Assembly (NCBI GenBank): GCA_030762935.1
Contig: CM060890.1
Span: 153,918,129 to 153,982,128, forward strand
Source: Hymenopus coronatus
Taxonomy: Eukaryota; Arthropoda; Insecta; Mantodea; Hymenopodidae
Direction of reading: 5' to 3'
Length of the DNA: 64,000 bases
Shown: positions 10,254 to 20,500 of the stretch, in pieces
How positions within the stretch are numbered: the stretch's first letter is position 1
How the letters are laid out: each line of letters begins with the position of its first letter
The notes under the pieces: generated by a model
Told to the model about the DNA's origin: nothing
Databases searched by the model: none
What the model saw: only the letters and a program-made list of their open reading frames with translations
Made by a program: the position numbers and the translations under genes

Positions 10254-10420
10254 CCTTGAATCCGCGGGTGCAATCATGCGGTACCGCTTCTCCTTTCTTC
10301 CTTCTAATGCCGGTGGAGGGGTTATTTAGTCGGTATGCCTACATGGGAGACCCCGACATGTCGGGCTTGCCCGGGTTGGTCCATAAGGTGGATTTTTCAC
10401 CTCCACTCGAAAGTAAAAAA
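10254..10420 (+). other. LINE 3' tail with terminal hairpin
   Basis: 'ccttgaatccgcgggtgcaa' is followed by 'gccggtggaggggttattt' and, near the end, 'cacctccactcgaaa'. GTGGAGG and CCTCCAC can pair, enclosing ~75 bp. The equivalent region of the Jockey element (19130-19300) has the same order with a longer stem, GTGGAGTGG/CCACTCCAC. Such 3' structures can be recognised by the reverse transcriptase, which would explain why this ORF2-less element could move (inference). Confidence 0.6.
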
Positions 10421-10428
10421 GCAACCAG

Positions 10429-10612
10429 CACAGTCGCAGTTGAAACGTCTACTAGAGTACTTCGACCTCTCCGCTGCCACCGAAGATGTCTGCCGTAGTC
10501 GCAGGCGAAACGTCTGGGAAGAAGAAGGAGGAGCCCAGTAGACCACGGCCCACAAGCCCAGATTATATTTCTGCCAGTATTGACACCGGCCGTGAAAGCC
10601 TAAGAATTTCGA
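10429..10612 (+). other. PLE-A terminal region with hammerhead-like motif
   Basis: Heptamer CCGAAGA (10480-10486; consensus CTGANGA), hairpin gtctgc/gcaggc (10488-10493 with 10501-10506, one G-T pair), then GAAAC (10507-10511). This is the order of a hammerhead ribozyme catalytic core with one core substitution. It is followed by the 'caccggccgtgaaagcc' terminus, which resembles the ending of the 31880-32015 insertion ('cgccgtgaaagcttc'). Confidence 0.6.
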
Positions 10613-10616
10613 CGAA

Positions 10617-11430
10617 TAAAATGTATATCTTGAATATTTCAGGACTAGCCTCTGAACACTTCTTTATTCGGAATCACTGTAAGATATAGGCAAAAGTTTA
10701 CTACACGAAAAGTCTGATGTGTTCCATTCACATGACTTTCTCTACATCTCTGTAACTTTCAGATAATTCTTCTATCTACTTCATGATAAACATTAAGGGA
10801 AATTGTCTTATTACTTGCTTCCTTGTGAGTAGAAGGCAGTACACTAGGATAAAGTGATAGTCAAATGTTTGAAAAGCTGTCGCTACGTAAAGCAGTTCAA
10901 CTTTGGTTTTCTTTGCAAAGGTCAGGAGTAAACCGTGTGAGAAGCTTAAAATTGGAACAAAAACACATAACTAAAAAATGTATGACAAATTATGTGTTTT
11001 AAAGATAACTTAATTTTTTGTATATTACGTTTTTGTCTATCTCTTATATTTTAAAGCTATGTAAAAACTCACCCAAAATAGAGAAATCTTGAGGCTATTG
11101 CCAGAAAATTCAAGGTAACATTATAATTGTCATGAAAATATCTTTAATATGCAATATTTTAATCAAAATCGTTACAACCATATTTGAGAAAAATTATACA
11201 TTTTTATTTTTTTTTTTTATGTAAGGGTAGATTGGGGTGGGGTGAGGGTGATTTTCTGAAAATGTTGGTGTCGCATCTTTGGAAGATACTTAGCTTAAAT
11301 ATCAAGTTTGGTATTTAACAGGAACCCAAAGCATATATTTCTGGTGAAATCTCGGTAAAACATTTTTGGGTGCATTACAATACCTTCTCTATCCATATGT
11401 ACATTGTACATATGGGGCTACAGAAAGTAA
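10617..11430 (+). repeat. AGAAAGT-family repeat, F orientation, internally deleted
   Basis: Contains the tctgatgtgttccattcaca start (10711), the 'gataaagtgatagtcaaatg' module, the 'ggggtggggtgaggg' box, and the end module 'tttttgggtgcattacaat'. The terminal palindrome ccatatgtaca/tgtacatatgg lies at about 11393-11415. The 'gctatgctgcccaca' microsatellite part is lost. The B counterpart is 47313-48130. Confidence 0.65.
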
Positions 11431-13290
11431 AACTGGAAGGAATATCTAAACAAAGATAAAAACCGGAATAGAATGCAAAGAGTTGAAGGAAGAATGTATG
11501 TCTAATGAAGGCCTACTCACTGAAAAGAAGAAAAGATGCATTAAGACAAAGACTGTACAGAAGGCAGAGGGTTATGGTTCCCTTCTAGGTACCTGTCGCA
11601 GTCCAAGAGTGAGAAAGTGAAGAATACACTTGCTAAAAGTGCAGGAAAGAAGCAACTTATAATGGAGAACTAACAAAAGATTATGTTAGTAAAGTTGGAG
11701 ATTTCTACCACAATCAAGACAAGTCCCAGGGTCTTAAACGAATAAGACATATGACAAGGGACACCATGTGAAGAACTCAAGAAACCTTCATCTCAATATC
11801 TAAATCTTAAAGTCTTCGACCAGAGTATATATTACCCATAAATACTTCCCTTTGGAGACACTCTGGAGGAACCAAAAGTGAAAACAAATGGACAGCGAGT
11901 ACTGCATGCATTCCTTCAGTGAACAGTGAAAGATTATTTTTCTTTGTTCAGTTTATAATTTTGCAGAACTGTTCCTAAAATATTATTGATTAAGTTTTTG
12001 TAAACTGCAATAAAAATGTAATATGCATTCACAGTGCCAAATTTGTTAATAGTGCAAGTTAGAAGTATTTTTATTTCCATTCAAATATGTTATCCATGTT
12101 ATTTTCAATACATATAAGTAAGAATTTATTAAACTAAGAAGAATGGAAAATAATATTGTCACTAGTGACATCTGTTACAGCAAAAATAATTTATTGTAAC
12201 TCTTAAACTGTACTTGTAGACTAGGAAAATCCCTTTACACAGTTTGTTATGTATTACTGTTTTACTTCAAAACATTGACCAATATTGACCAAAATACCAA
12301 TCTGCATGGTGCAAATGTTCTCACATCCGTTACACAGTCAAAACGGGATGCAGAGGACACAAACATTTTCAGAAATGCACATAATACCCTAAACAACATT
12401 TAAATAACTCTTCAAAATGTAATTGTCTTTTTATTGAGTTACTGAAAAGGCATGTGAATGTCACATCTGTTACAAAAGAATGGCTGAAATTGATAGCTGT
12501 TTTGTTAACAGCAGTCGTCACTGTACAAAATCATTGGACACTGAGGAAATGTACCGTTTCGTTGGAAACTTCATGTGAAGAAACTCTACCCTTACTTTGT
12601 GCCATAAATAGAAACAGCCCTCTTTGTTCTTCAAGAGAAAGTTGTCAAGCTGAGCAGAGCATTTATGTTCTTCTTTTTCTTCTCTAGTCTCAGCTGTGTT
12701 TTGTTCTAGTTGAATATGCCATATCATCCTTCTTAGGATGAAACAAACGCAATTGTTTCTCTTCAAATTGCTGATGGACGTAGCAGTCATCTTTATAAGC
12801 TGCTGTTTGGATTTCCAAGTACTTCTGTACAATGTGATTCCATATTAGAATTCTAAAAGGAACTTTTCTTTGATGGTTTCTTTATTTGTTTGTTCTTCTG
12901 ATGACATAGCTTCTTGACCATTCTCCTGGTCCAAAAGTATGCAAAAACATAATTACATCTTTACACACTGAAATTTGAGAAAATAATGTTTCCTTGATAG
13001 CCCATTTTCCATACCCTTTGCTTTGGCATGTTTTCCATTAAATTGACAACACAAGCAGGTCTCTCCTTCCACTCCATGTTCCAAATAGCTTTTGAAAGTA
13101 ATTTTTCTGTGAACAGTTAACACTTGATGACATTATCACAATCTGAACATTTGCAATGGGGTTTTATGGCCTTCTCTACCCACACTGTAGCTCGTCTGTC
13201 CACCCACATTTCATATTCCTTTATAGGATTGTCCATTTTCCAGATACTTTTATTTTGATTGATCTTTCAAGTAGAACTATCCACTTGATG
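11431..13290. other. Long non-family segment, nearly identical in A and B
   Basis: Matches 48135-50000 with very few differences, less diverged than the flanking parts of the duplication. On the minus strand, disconnected pieces (for example RLFHPKKDDMAYSTRTKHS and CFYLWHK, about 12520-12830) faintly recall a transposon-encoded protein, but stops interrupt every frame and I cannot name it. Short plus-strand frames (such as 12454-12687) are identical in both copies simply because the DNA is. No promoter or RNA gene is seen. Confidence 0.35.
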
Positions 13291-13620
13291 CTGTTTTACT
13301 TTCTCTACATAGTGTACAGAGAAGGTACTATATTGCACCTAAAAATTTGATACAGAAATTTCACGGGAAATACATGTTTTGAGACCCCTGAATCCAAAAA
13401 AGAGCATTTTTTAGAAAAAGGAGATTGTCATATAGCAACCAGCTTTTGACTATCACTTTAACCTATGGTACTCCCTTATTTCCCTTCTACTTACAAGGAA
13501 TTTTTTTTTTATTAGCAGGAAGTAAACAGAATCATAAGCTTTTTACAAAAATTTATTACAGAGATGTAGAGAAAGTCATTTGAATGGGCACTTCAGATTT
13601 TTTCTGGAGTTTCTCGAACA
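13291..13620 (-). repeat. AGAAAGT-family repeat, R orientation, deleted
   Basis: Opens 'tttctctacatagtgtacag' and 'gaaggtactatattgcacc', jumps to 'catatagcaaccagctttt' and ends 'tagagaaagtcatttgaatg'. The middle of the family is gone. The B counterpart (50000-50340) keeps 'gcaagtaataagactattt', which A has lost. Confidence 0.6.
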
Positions 13621-13679
13621 TTATTTTCTTCTGTTTCCTGAATCATGTCACTAAATAATGGATATATGAATCTTTTCTG

Positions 13680-14003
13680 TCAAACAGACTTTCTCAATTT
13701 TCTCTTGTTTTCTCTGAGGAAGCTTTTTGTGAAAAATGTAGAATTGCTGCTGTAATGGCTGCCATTGCTTGCTGTGGGAATTAATTCCTCTTGTGTCATA
13801 TTAATGTCATCATGTTTACTCTGTCTTATTTCAATTTGCTGCTCCAACCTTTCTCTTTGTTCTCTGATTTGGTCTGTTATTGTATCTGTTGTAGGTCTGG
13901 GTGTTCTTTTCCTTGGACTACCAACGCGTGGCTGCAAGGAAGTGAGCGGGTAATTCGTCGTTACGGCTCTAAATATTATTCCGTCTGCTAGGAGTACCAA
14001 CAT
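13680..14003 (-). pseudogene. Minus-strand open frame with a charged, coil-like middle; unrecognised
   Basis: A 107-codon minus-strand frame with a basic stretch (GSPRKRTPRP) followed by a charged run TDQIREQRERLEQQIEIRQS that could form a short coiled coil. It has no recognised domain. The B counterpart (50415-50672) differs at its start but keeps the core unchanged. It lacks an obvious promoter and may be a remnant of the same decayed gene as 11431-13290. Chance open frame is the main alternative. Confidence 0.25.
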
Positions 14004-14664
14004 CGGAACACTGTATCCGCTCGGTGCCAGCTACATATGAATGTAGTGGGAAAGAAAAGTGAAATGTGCGGATTGTGTTCAAAACACAGAAAGTAAATTA
14101 AAATCAAGTATACGTAAACTGCACAAGGAATAAACCCGAACTGATATATGTGTAATTTGGCAGGAAATATAAAAACTTAGATTTGTTTCGCTTGACTGTA
14201 TTTCGCACGGAGATCCCTGGTTCGATTCCCTGATTGTAGTGGGTAGTTTTTCTTTAACCATAAGTACTCCATTTCCCTCCATGTGAATTTTATGAAAACT
14301 ATAACTCCTGATTAACCATTTATTTTGAAATGTAAATGAAACAATTAATATAAAGAATAACGGTAACAATGGAAATAACAACAATAATAATATATTCATC
14401 GATCACCATCAGCAGGTGAGAGTGAAAATGGTGGACGTTAAAAAAAGCAACGGACAATATAATATATATCTGTTCACTTTTATTTGGCTTTTGGAAACTA
14501 TTCCTACGAAAGATTATTTTTCTATCTACTTCGTGTTAATTAAAATAAACCTTTTACACTACACTTTTCATTGTGGTTAAAGCTGGCATCGAGCGGATAC
14601 AGTATTCCAATGTTGGTACTCCACCTAGCAGACAATAATATTTAAAGCCATAACACAGAATTAC
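14004..14664. other. Non-coding segment with a tRNA-like B-box fragment
   Basis: Shared with 50730-51565. It contains 'ccctggttcgattccctg' (about 14214-14231), an RNA polymerase III B-box-like sequence, probably a SINE head remnant. No A-box is evident. The B copy gained a 146-bp insertion (51139-51284) that is absent here. Confidence 0.35.
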
Positions 14665-14673
14665 CAATGAGTC

Positions 14674-15757
14674 CAGACGCGTGTCTCCGGTGACTTTGCC
14701 ATAAAGTCGTTCTGTCTCAGTGATTACCAATTGATGGTGAAATATCTGAAAGACAACGGCGTACAGCATTATCTAATAGCACACCCCGAAGAAAGAACTG
14801 CACGTTTTGTGATTAAGGGGCTATATGCCGAGCTCACCGGGGAAGAGGTAATAGAAGACCTGGCTATGTGCGGTTTCAAGGCCATTAGGGCCGTACAGAT
14901 GCGAAGGCGCAACAGAGATAGGACCCCCCTGCCCATGTTCTTGATAGAATTGCAGGATACACTAGAGAATAGGAAAATTCTGGACCTCAGATATTTGGCG
15001 TACCTTAGAGTCAGGGTAGAAGCTTATAGGTCGATCGCAGAGCCCAAACAGTGCTCACGATGCCAGCAGCTCTGGCACGTGAAGCTAGAATGTAGTCCCC
15101 AACTCCGATCTGCGCTAAGTGTACAGGACCCCATTACTCAGGTACATGCACAGTTCCACCTATGGAACGTAAATGCGTTTTATGTGGCGCTAAGGGCCAT
15201 GGAGCAACTTGGCGCGGTTGCTCCACATATAACGCAGCATGTGGAAAATCCACGCGAGAGCAGCCTCCTAGACCCCCAAGAGTAGGAAGAACGCCAGCTC
15301 CCCCCGAGACTGCTTCACATACAAGCTCAGAGTGGTTCACCAGGAATAGCAAATGCCGAAAACGCGCAGGCCCCATAGAGAACCACTCTGCGGTTGGGGA
15401 ACCTCAGCCACGCGCTGAGGTGGAACCAATCAGGGAAGAGCGACCCCCCTCCGTAAACAACCACAAAAACAGAAAGCAGGTCCCTTAAAACAGGCTGCTG
15501 GGCCTCCCCCAGCAGCAAAGTCGCTCACCAAATCGGTAAATCCAGTAGAGGAAGCTGAAGCCTTCAGCGTGGTATCGGCACAATTCATAAGCACATTGGG
15601 CGTGCCAGTAAATAAAATATCAATGCATATAACACAAACACTACTGGTAAGGCAGAGCTCTGCGGTTAGAGGTATGGCGAATAGCATCACAGCACTCAAC
15701 CTTACCCACGTCCTGTTACACCTGGTAGATTTGCTCGATAAACACGTTCATGGCTAA
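14674..15757 (+). pseudogene. Jockey ORF1 (RNA-binding, three CCHC knuckles), truncated, two frameshifts
   Basis: The frame is open from the first base of the element (QTRVSGDFAIKSF...), so the N-terminus is missing. A domain matching the PRE_C2HC type region (FVIKGLYAELTGEEV ... LPMFLIELQDT) is followed by three knuckles: CSRCQQLWHVKLEC, CAKCTGPHYSGTC and CVLCGAKGHGATWRGC. A frameshift near 15108 separates the first knuckle from the other two, and another near 15476 precedes the C-terminal tail (LLVRQSSAVRGMANSI ... LLDKHVHG). The stop TAA at 15755-15757 overlaps the ORF2 start (ATGGCTAA). The protein would coat LINE RNA in the cytoplasm and chaperone priming. Confidence 0.85.
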
Positions 15758-18496
15758 TTTAGACACATTGAGAACAATCACATGGAATTGCAACGGCATA
15801 CGTAAAAAGGTTAAGGATTTAACGGATCTATTACAAACACACTCAATTCACATTGCATTATTAACGGAAACCCATATAAATCACAAAGACCGTCTGTCCA
15901 TCCCCGGATACCGTGTATACACAAATGATCGAGACCGTAGGGGAGGGGGGACTGCGGTAGCCATTCACACAAGCGTAGAACACAACCAGATTAATTCCCC
16001 AATATTGACTCGCGCTGAAGCAACAGCAATAAAAAATTTTATTCGAAACACTGAAATTGTCATAGTGTCAGTATACAATCCCCCAGGGGAGGTAGACACA
16101 GATGACATTGACAAAATCATGCAACTAGGGCATAGAGTAATTGCAGCAGGAGATTACAATTGTAAACACCAAATTTGGAACTGCGCAAATACTAATGCAC
16201 AAGGAACTAAGTTACTTAACCACATAAATAACACAAATTATCTAATCACAGGCCCAGACGAGCCAACATTCGTACCACATATGTCCAATCATACACCAGA
16301 CATTCTGGACATTGCACTATTAAATAATATCCCCTTTGACCTGGATGTAAACGTATTGCAGGAGCTGACATCAGACCATCTACCGGTACTCTTGACAGTC
16401 AATGCTCCCTTCAGGCCAAAACCAGAACCCTTAAGATACAACTTCAATAAGGTGGACTGGGAAGAGTTCAAGGTTACGGTAGATCTCTGCCTACCAGAAC
16501 TCCAAATTAACACGAACGAAGAACAGGACGAAGCGATCCAAAAACTAGAACTGGCCATAAACACAGCTATTAATACATGCGTACCCTTAAAAAGACAATT
16601 CACGATTAATGCCAGATATCCCCAAGATGTAAAAGAGATGCAAAAAGCTCAAAATAAAGCCAGGCGTAAAAGGCAGAGAAATAGAAATCCAATACATCGA
16701 ACAGAATATTATCATGCGCGCGAACTAGCAATTAACAAGGCCAGGACTTACATTAAAAATCAATGGAACGACACACTCGAAAATCTCAACCCCCAACAAA
16801 ACACAGTATGGCGAATTGCGAAATGCTTAACGCGCACACGCACAAATATACCGCCACTACAAATTAATAACGCCGTAGCAGAGACCCCCCAGGCTAAGGC
16901 CGAAGCGTTTGCGGTCACTTTAGAGGAGGTATTCTCTCCCAATCCCGCGAACGGGCAAGACGATTTCATTCAAGAAGTCGAAGATGAAGCCCAAATCTTA
17001 GGTCAGAGAAGAACACACAACAAATTGCGAAAAACAAATGCGGAGAAATAAGCTGGATTATAAAACACCTGCCAGCAAGAAAAGCACCAAGCCCAGACAA
17101 GATACCAAATGTGGTACTAAAGAATTTACCCAAAAGGGCAGTAACATTGCTTGCCAAAATATTCAACTACACGCTCGAACATGGGAGGTTTCCACTTGCA
17201 TGGAAAGAGGCAAAAATCCTACTTTTCCCAAAAGTAAACAAAAATCTAGCACTACCAATCAACTACAGGCCGATCAGCCTATTAAATACGATGAGCAAGG
17301 TATTAGAAAAAGTGATACTGAAGCGAATAAGTTCACACTTGCACAAACAAAATATACTTATACCCGAACATTTCGGATTTCGAGCTCACCATTCTACTAC
17401 ACTACAACTGCTAAGAATGACGGAGCAAATCACCAAAGGGTTCAACACAAACAAATCGACAGGTGCCCTCTATTTAGATATTGAACGTGCCTTCGATAAA
17501 GTATGGCATGCAGGGCTACTCAGAAAACTGAAAGTCTACGAATTTCCTGACACTGCTATAGCCCTAATTAGGGACTACCTCTATGAACGACGATTTCACA
17601 CCTCAGTAGAGGACGCAGTCTCAAGCTCCAAACAAATCCGACCAGGAGTTCCGCAAGGAAGTATAGTGGGACCAACATTGTTCAATTTATACATAAACGA
17701 CATGCCAGAATTGGTAAGAACCAACAAGTACATATACGCAGATGACACTGCTATAACCACACAATCCACTCAGCCACGAATAATACACTTACGCCTACAA
17801 AATGCTTTAGACTCACTTGAACCATGGTTCAAGAAGTGGAGAATTAAAGTAAACGCGAAGAAGACACATGCTATAGTCTTCACTAAAAGAATACAGCACC
17901 GTAAAGGCAGAAACTTGCTACAGCCACTTAACTACCAAGGCGAAATTATCGAGTGGAAAGACCAAGTGACCTACTTAGGTCTTGTCATGGACCAAGGCCT
18001 AACCTGGAGTAGGCATATAGCTAAGGTAAGAGCCAAGGCTAATGGTCAACTAAACAGACTATATCCCATCATCAATCTCAACAGCCAATTAAAATTAAAC
18101 ATGGGAATAACCCTATATAAAACGCTAATAAGAACGATCATTACGTACGCATCCCCTGTATGGGGCTACGCTGCAAAAACGCACATACATAAATTACAAA
18201 CACTCCAGAATAGAATAATTAGAATAATTGCCAAACAACCCCCAGTAGCGCCGGCTTATCTCCTTCATGAGGAGCTAAAACTGCATTCAATTGAGCAGTT
18301 CATAAAAAGCCAAAGTTACAACCTGTATAAGCGGAAAGCAAGAAACAACAATGAACTAATACAAGAACTAGGCACCTATGAAGCAGAAAATAACAAACAC
18401 AAGAGACCGCTCTCTCTATTTGACAGAACCCTCGGCCTAGGGGAACCCGATTTAAATATACAAGAATATCTAGAATCGCTAGTAAGAATTCCATAA
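15750..18496 (+). pseudogene. Jockey ORF2: APE endonuclease and reverse transcriptase, one frameshift
   Basis: Starts at ATG 15750, inside the end of ORF1. The N-terminal ~230 residues form an apurinic-type endonuclease: TWNCNGIRKK, LLTETHI, GGGTAVAI, IVSVYNPPG, AAGDYNCKH and SDHLPVLLTV. A single frameshift near 17045 separates it from the polymerase, which opens with RKAPSPDKIPNVVL. Motifs: NYRPISLLN, HFGFRAHHSTTLQLL, LYLDIERAFDKVWH (first catalytic Asp), RPGVPQGSIVGPTLFNLYIND, YIYADDTAI (YADD pair) and VTYLGLVMDQGLTW. The C-terminal region YASPVWGYAAKTH and a tail follow. Total length is about 915 codons, usual for Jockey. Apart from the frameshift all catalytic residues look intact. Confidence 0.92.
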
Positions 18497-19318
18497 TAAA
18501 ATTACCCATGAATGTGTCTACGACATTAGTTTGGTGGCCCTTGAAGTCCTCACTTTCTGAGTCAAGGCGGATCCGGGGGTTTGAGGGACCCCCACTCTAC
18601 AGCGACCTGGCAGACCACTAACGGACCTTCTCTGGTATTTAGATAATAGAATGTAAGTAATAAGAATAAGTGTTTAATTACAGGTAAAGCAGCATTGGGC
18701 ATGGCCATCACGTGGATGGGTGACCACTAAGGCCATGAGAAACCAATGTCTCTGCTAAATGACTACGCCCTATCTAGTTAAAGGGTTGAACACAACTAAT
18801 AACTAATGACTTCGCCAGACAGGGCAGCAGTAGTTGTAAAAATATAACTAGCTAAGAATTTATACCAAAATGAAATATCTAAATGACTATGTCCTTATGT
18901 TACAGGGCTGCAGACATACGAAATATACCAACGACTTTACCCGAAAGGGCAGAAAATGTTATACTGACTACGTCCTTTTGTTACAGGGCTGCAGATATAT
19001 ACGCATGCAATATGGACTTATTCCTCACCACAAATCTTCCAAGGGCGCAATCAGGGCTCCGGTCATGTTTGCGTCCTGGCCCTCACTCTCTCTCCTGGCT
19101 ATGGCCTTTGGCCAGCCATAACACTCGCTCCTTGAATCCGCAGGTGCAACAAGCGGTACTGCAGCATTCCTACACCCGAATTCTCTCCGGTGGAGTGGTT
19201 TTTTTAGTGGGTATTGCCAGTTTAGGGCGACCCCCACACTTGGCAGAGCTATTCCCTCTGTCGCCTGTAGATTGGTTTTTTCCACTCCACTCGAAAAAAA
19301 ACAAAAAAAAAACAACAA
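18497..19318 (+). other. Jockey 3' region with 5S-like segment, short repeats and terminal hairpin
   Basis: Unusually long 3' region. At 18686-18734 it resembles the internal promoter part of 5S rRNA (aaagcagcattgggc ... tggatgggtgacc). Two imperfect repeats ('actatgtccttatgttacag' / 'actacgtccttttgttacag', each followed by ggctgcaga) lie at 18888-18990. The last 190 bp (from about 19128) match the tail of the LINE derivative at 10254-10420 and contain the GTGGAGTGG/CCACTCCAC hairpin before the A-rich end. Confidence 0.65.
18686..18734 (+). other. 5S rRNA-like segment within LINE 3' region
   Basis: The order 'aaagcagcattgggc', 'atggcca', 'acgtggatgggtgacca' follows the 3' half of eukaryotic 5S rRNA (AAGCAGCGTCGGGC ... 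TTGGATGGGTGACC). The rest of a 5S gene is not seen, so this is a derived fragment and not a functional gene. It could be the trace of a 5S-derived SINE captured by the LINE. Confidence 0.5.
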
Positions 19319-19327
19319 CAATGAGTC

Positions 19328-20230
19328 TTGCTCTAATGTATGACTTACTTGTACAGCAAAATACAAACTAAATAATCACGGCTGTAATACATCAGGAATT
19401 GTAAAATAAATAAATAAAAAACGAAATAACTAAAATACCGAGCTAAATAAATTAGGTATAAAGTATGAGAGTATACAGAGTTACGAGATTTTATGTATGA
19501 AATAGCATAGATAATCTTTATTGCTGGAAACAGTGTTGCAGTGTAGCAACTGCAAGTACAATAAAGGCTTAGAAATTAACACTAAAAAGCCACCAATGTA
19601 CGGCGCATGGTTCTCTTGGTGGTAAAGCATAATCATTTTGGAGTACTTAGATTCTTAAATTTGAACTATTTCGTGTTGAATGGTTACAAATATTTGAACA
19701 AATTACAAAGCTATTTATATTTTTTTGACATGTAAGAGGCAACTCAGCACATACATCGATGGAAAATACATAACGCCTAATTCAATAAAAGGTGGCTTAC
19801 AATGGTGCTAAAAATGAACTCCGCAAATTATTCTCACAGCCTCCTTTTGCAAAATAAAAATGTTATGTGCCAAAGAATGTTTACCCCAGAATATGCCATA
19901 ATTGGCATGAGAATAGATGTAGGCATAATAAATCTTCATTAGGGCATCCACAGTTATACCTAGATGGAGTCCCAAGCATTGCTAAGTAAGAATATATTCA
20001 GAGGAGATACGAGTTATGCGAATTTTGTAATTCAAAGTTTGAAGAACAGATGGCATCATAATACTCAATACACAGAAAGATTCAATATTTCGTCAACAGA
20101 TGCTACAAAAATGTAAAAATCACAACAAAAAGTGGAGTTATGAGGTTTGCGAATTACGGTGACGATCTGTGAACTAAATAATGTCGATGTGACAATCGTA
20201 ATCAGTGGCGATAATTCCATTCCTTCTTGG
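19328..20230. other. Non-coding segment shared with B, nothing recognised
   Basis: AT-rich sequence corresponding to 51578-52500. Landmarks such as 'ttgcagtgtagcaactgcaa' and 'accaatgtacggcgcatgg' are conserved between copies. I see no coding, RNA or transposon signal. Confidence 0.35.
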
Positions 20231-20500
20231 TATAACTTCCACAGGCAATCCGGATTTGAAGGTGTTGAAAATGTTAACGTGTATATATTAGAAATCCGCT
20301 CGATGCCGAAGCTTCGATTTCTTCTTCTTCTTTAGATTATTAAAGTTTTGACTTCACAGAACCTTTGGTTATATCCTGTTCTCTGCTCCTCTACTCATAA
20401 TAACCACGCCTCAGCTATGTATGGTTCTGTATTAAAACTTTGACTTTCTACGAGCAAAAGAATGTAATAGCAAGACTAATGTTGTTATAAGATTGTATTG
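20231..20500. other. Recurrent 'cttccacaggcaatccgg' module
   Basis: Contains 'acttccacaggcaatccgga' followed by 'ggtgttgaaaatgttaacgt'. The module recurs in this window with changes (6236, 21300, 21706, 46970, 52516, 53606, 54072). Its meaning is unknown. Confidence 0.4.

Larger units (their letters stand above)
9195..10420 (+). mobile_element. ORF1-only LINE derivative, 1226 bp, TSD gcaaccag
   Basis: Inserted into PLE-A between direct repeats gcaaccag (9187-9194 and 10421-10428). It begins ~19 bp before an ORF1 start codon, contains an ORF1-like coding region, has no endonuclease or reverse transcriptase, and goes straight to a 3' tail (about 10254-10420) ending in an A-rich run. The tail is related to that of the Jockey LINE (19130-19300), including the terminal hairpin. 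It looks like a non-autonomous element made by internal deletion, moved by another LINE's machinery. Confidence 0.7.
6640..10616 (+). mobile_element. Penelope-like element (PLE-A), host of two nested insertions
   Basis: This block is present in copy A but missing at the equivalent point of B (~47312). Coding order is: degenerate N-terminal region (about 6680-7015), reverse transcriptase, GIY-YIG endonuclease, then a GC-richer 3' region ending near 10612. The left host flank is a normal AGAAAGT sequence broken at 'ggctccaaccattttcatt' and resumes at 'aataaaatgtatatc'. A SINE (8772-9034) and a 1226-bp LINE derivative (9195-10420) interrupt the 3' part. Without them the PLE would be about 2.5 kb. 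Confidence 0.85.
14674..19318 (+). mobile_element. Jockey-clade LINE, 4645 bp, TSD caatgagtc
   Basis: Precisely delimited by comparison with copy B. The target caatgagtc occurs at 14665-14673 and again at 19319-19327, whereas B has a single uninterrupted site (accaataagtcttgctc near 51578). The element starts inside ORF1, so it is 5'-truncated. It then carries ORF1, ORF2, an ~820-bp 3' region and an A-rich tail. Endonuclease, reverse transcriptase and zinc-knuckle order match Jockey-type elements. A handful of frameshifts in otherwise open frames suggests a relatively young but dead copy. Confidence 0.9.

Noticed and set aside
12454..12687. 77-codon plus-strand frame identical to 49157-49390, seeming conservation of a small protein
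   Set aside because: The surrounding non-coding DNA is equally identical, so the match reflects a recent duplication or conversion, not selection on a protein. No domain or signal is visible.
13680..14003. Functional coiled-coil gene on the minus strand
   Set aside because: Charged run is suggestive, but the frame is partly broken in B, has no recognised family and no promoter; kept only as a low-confidence pseudogene.
18686..18734. 5S rRNA gene
   Set aside because: Only the internal part resembles 5S; the ends and remaining helices are absent and it lies in a LINE 3' region.
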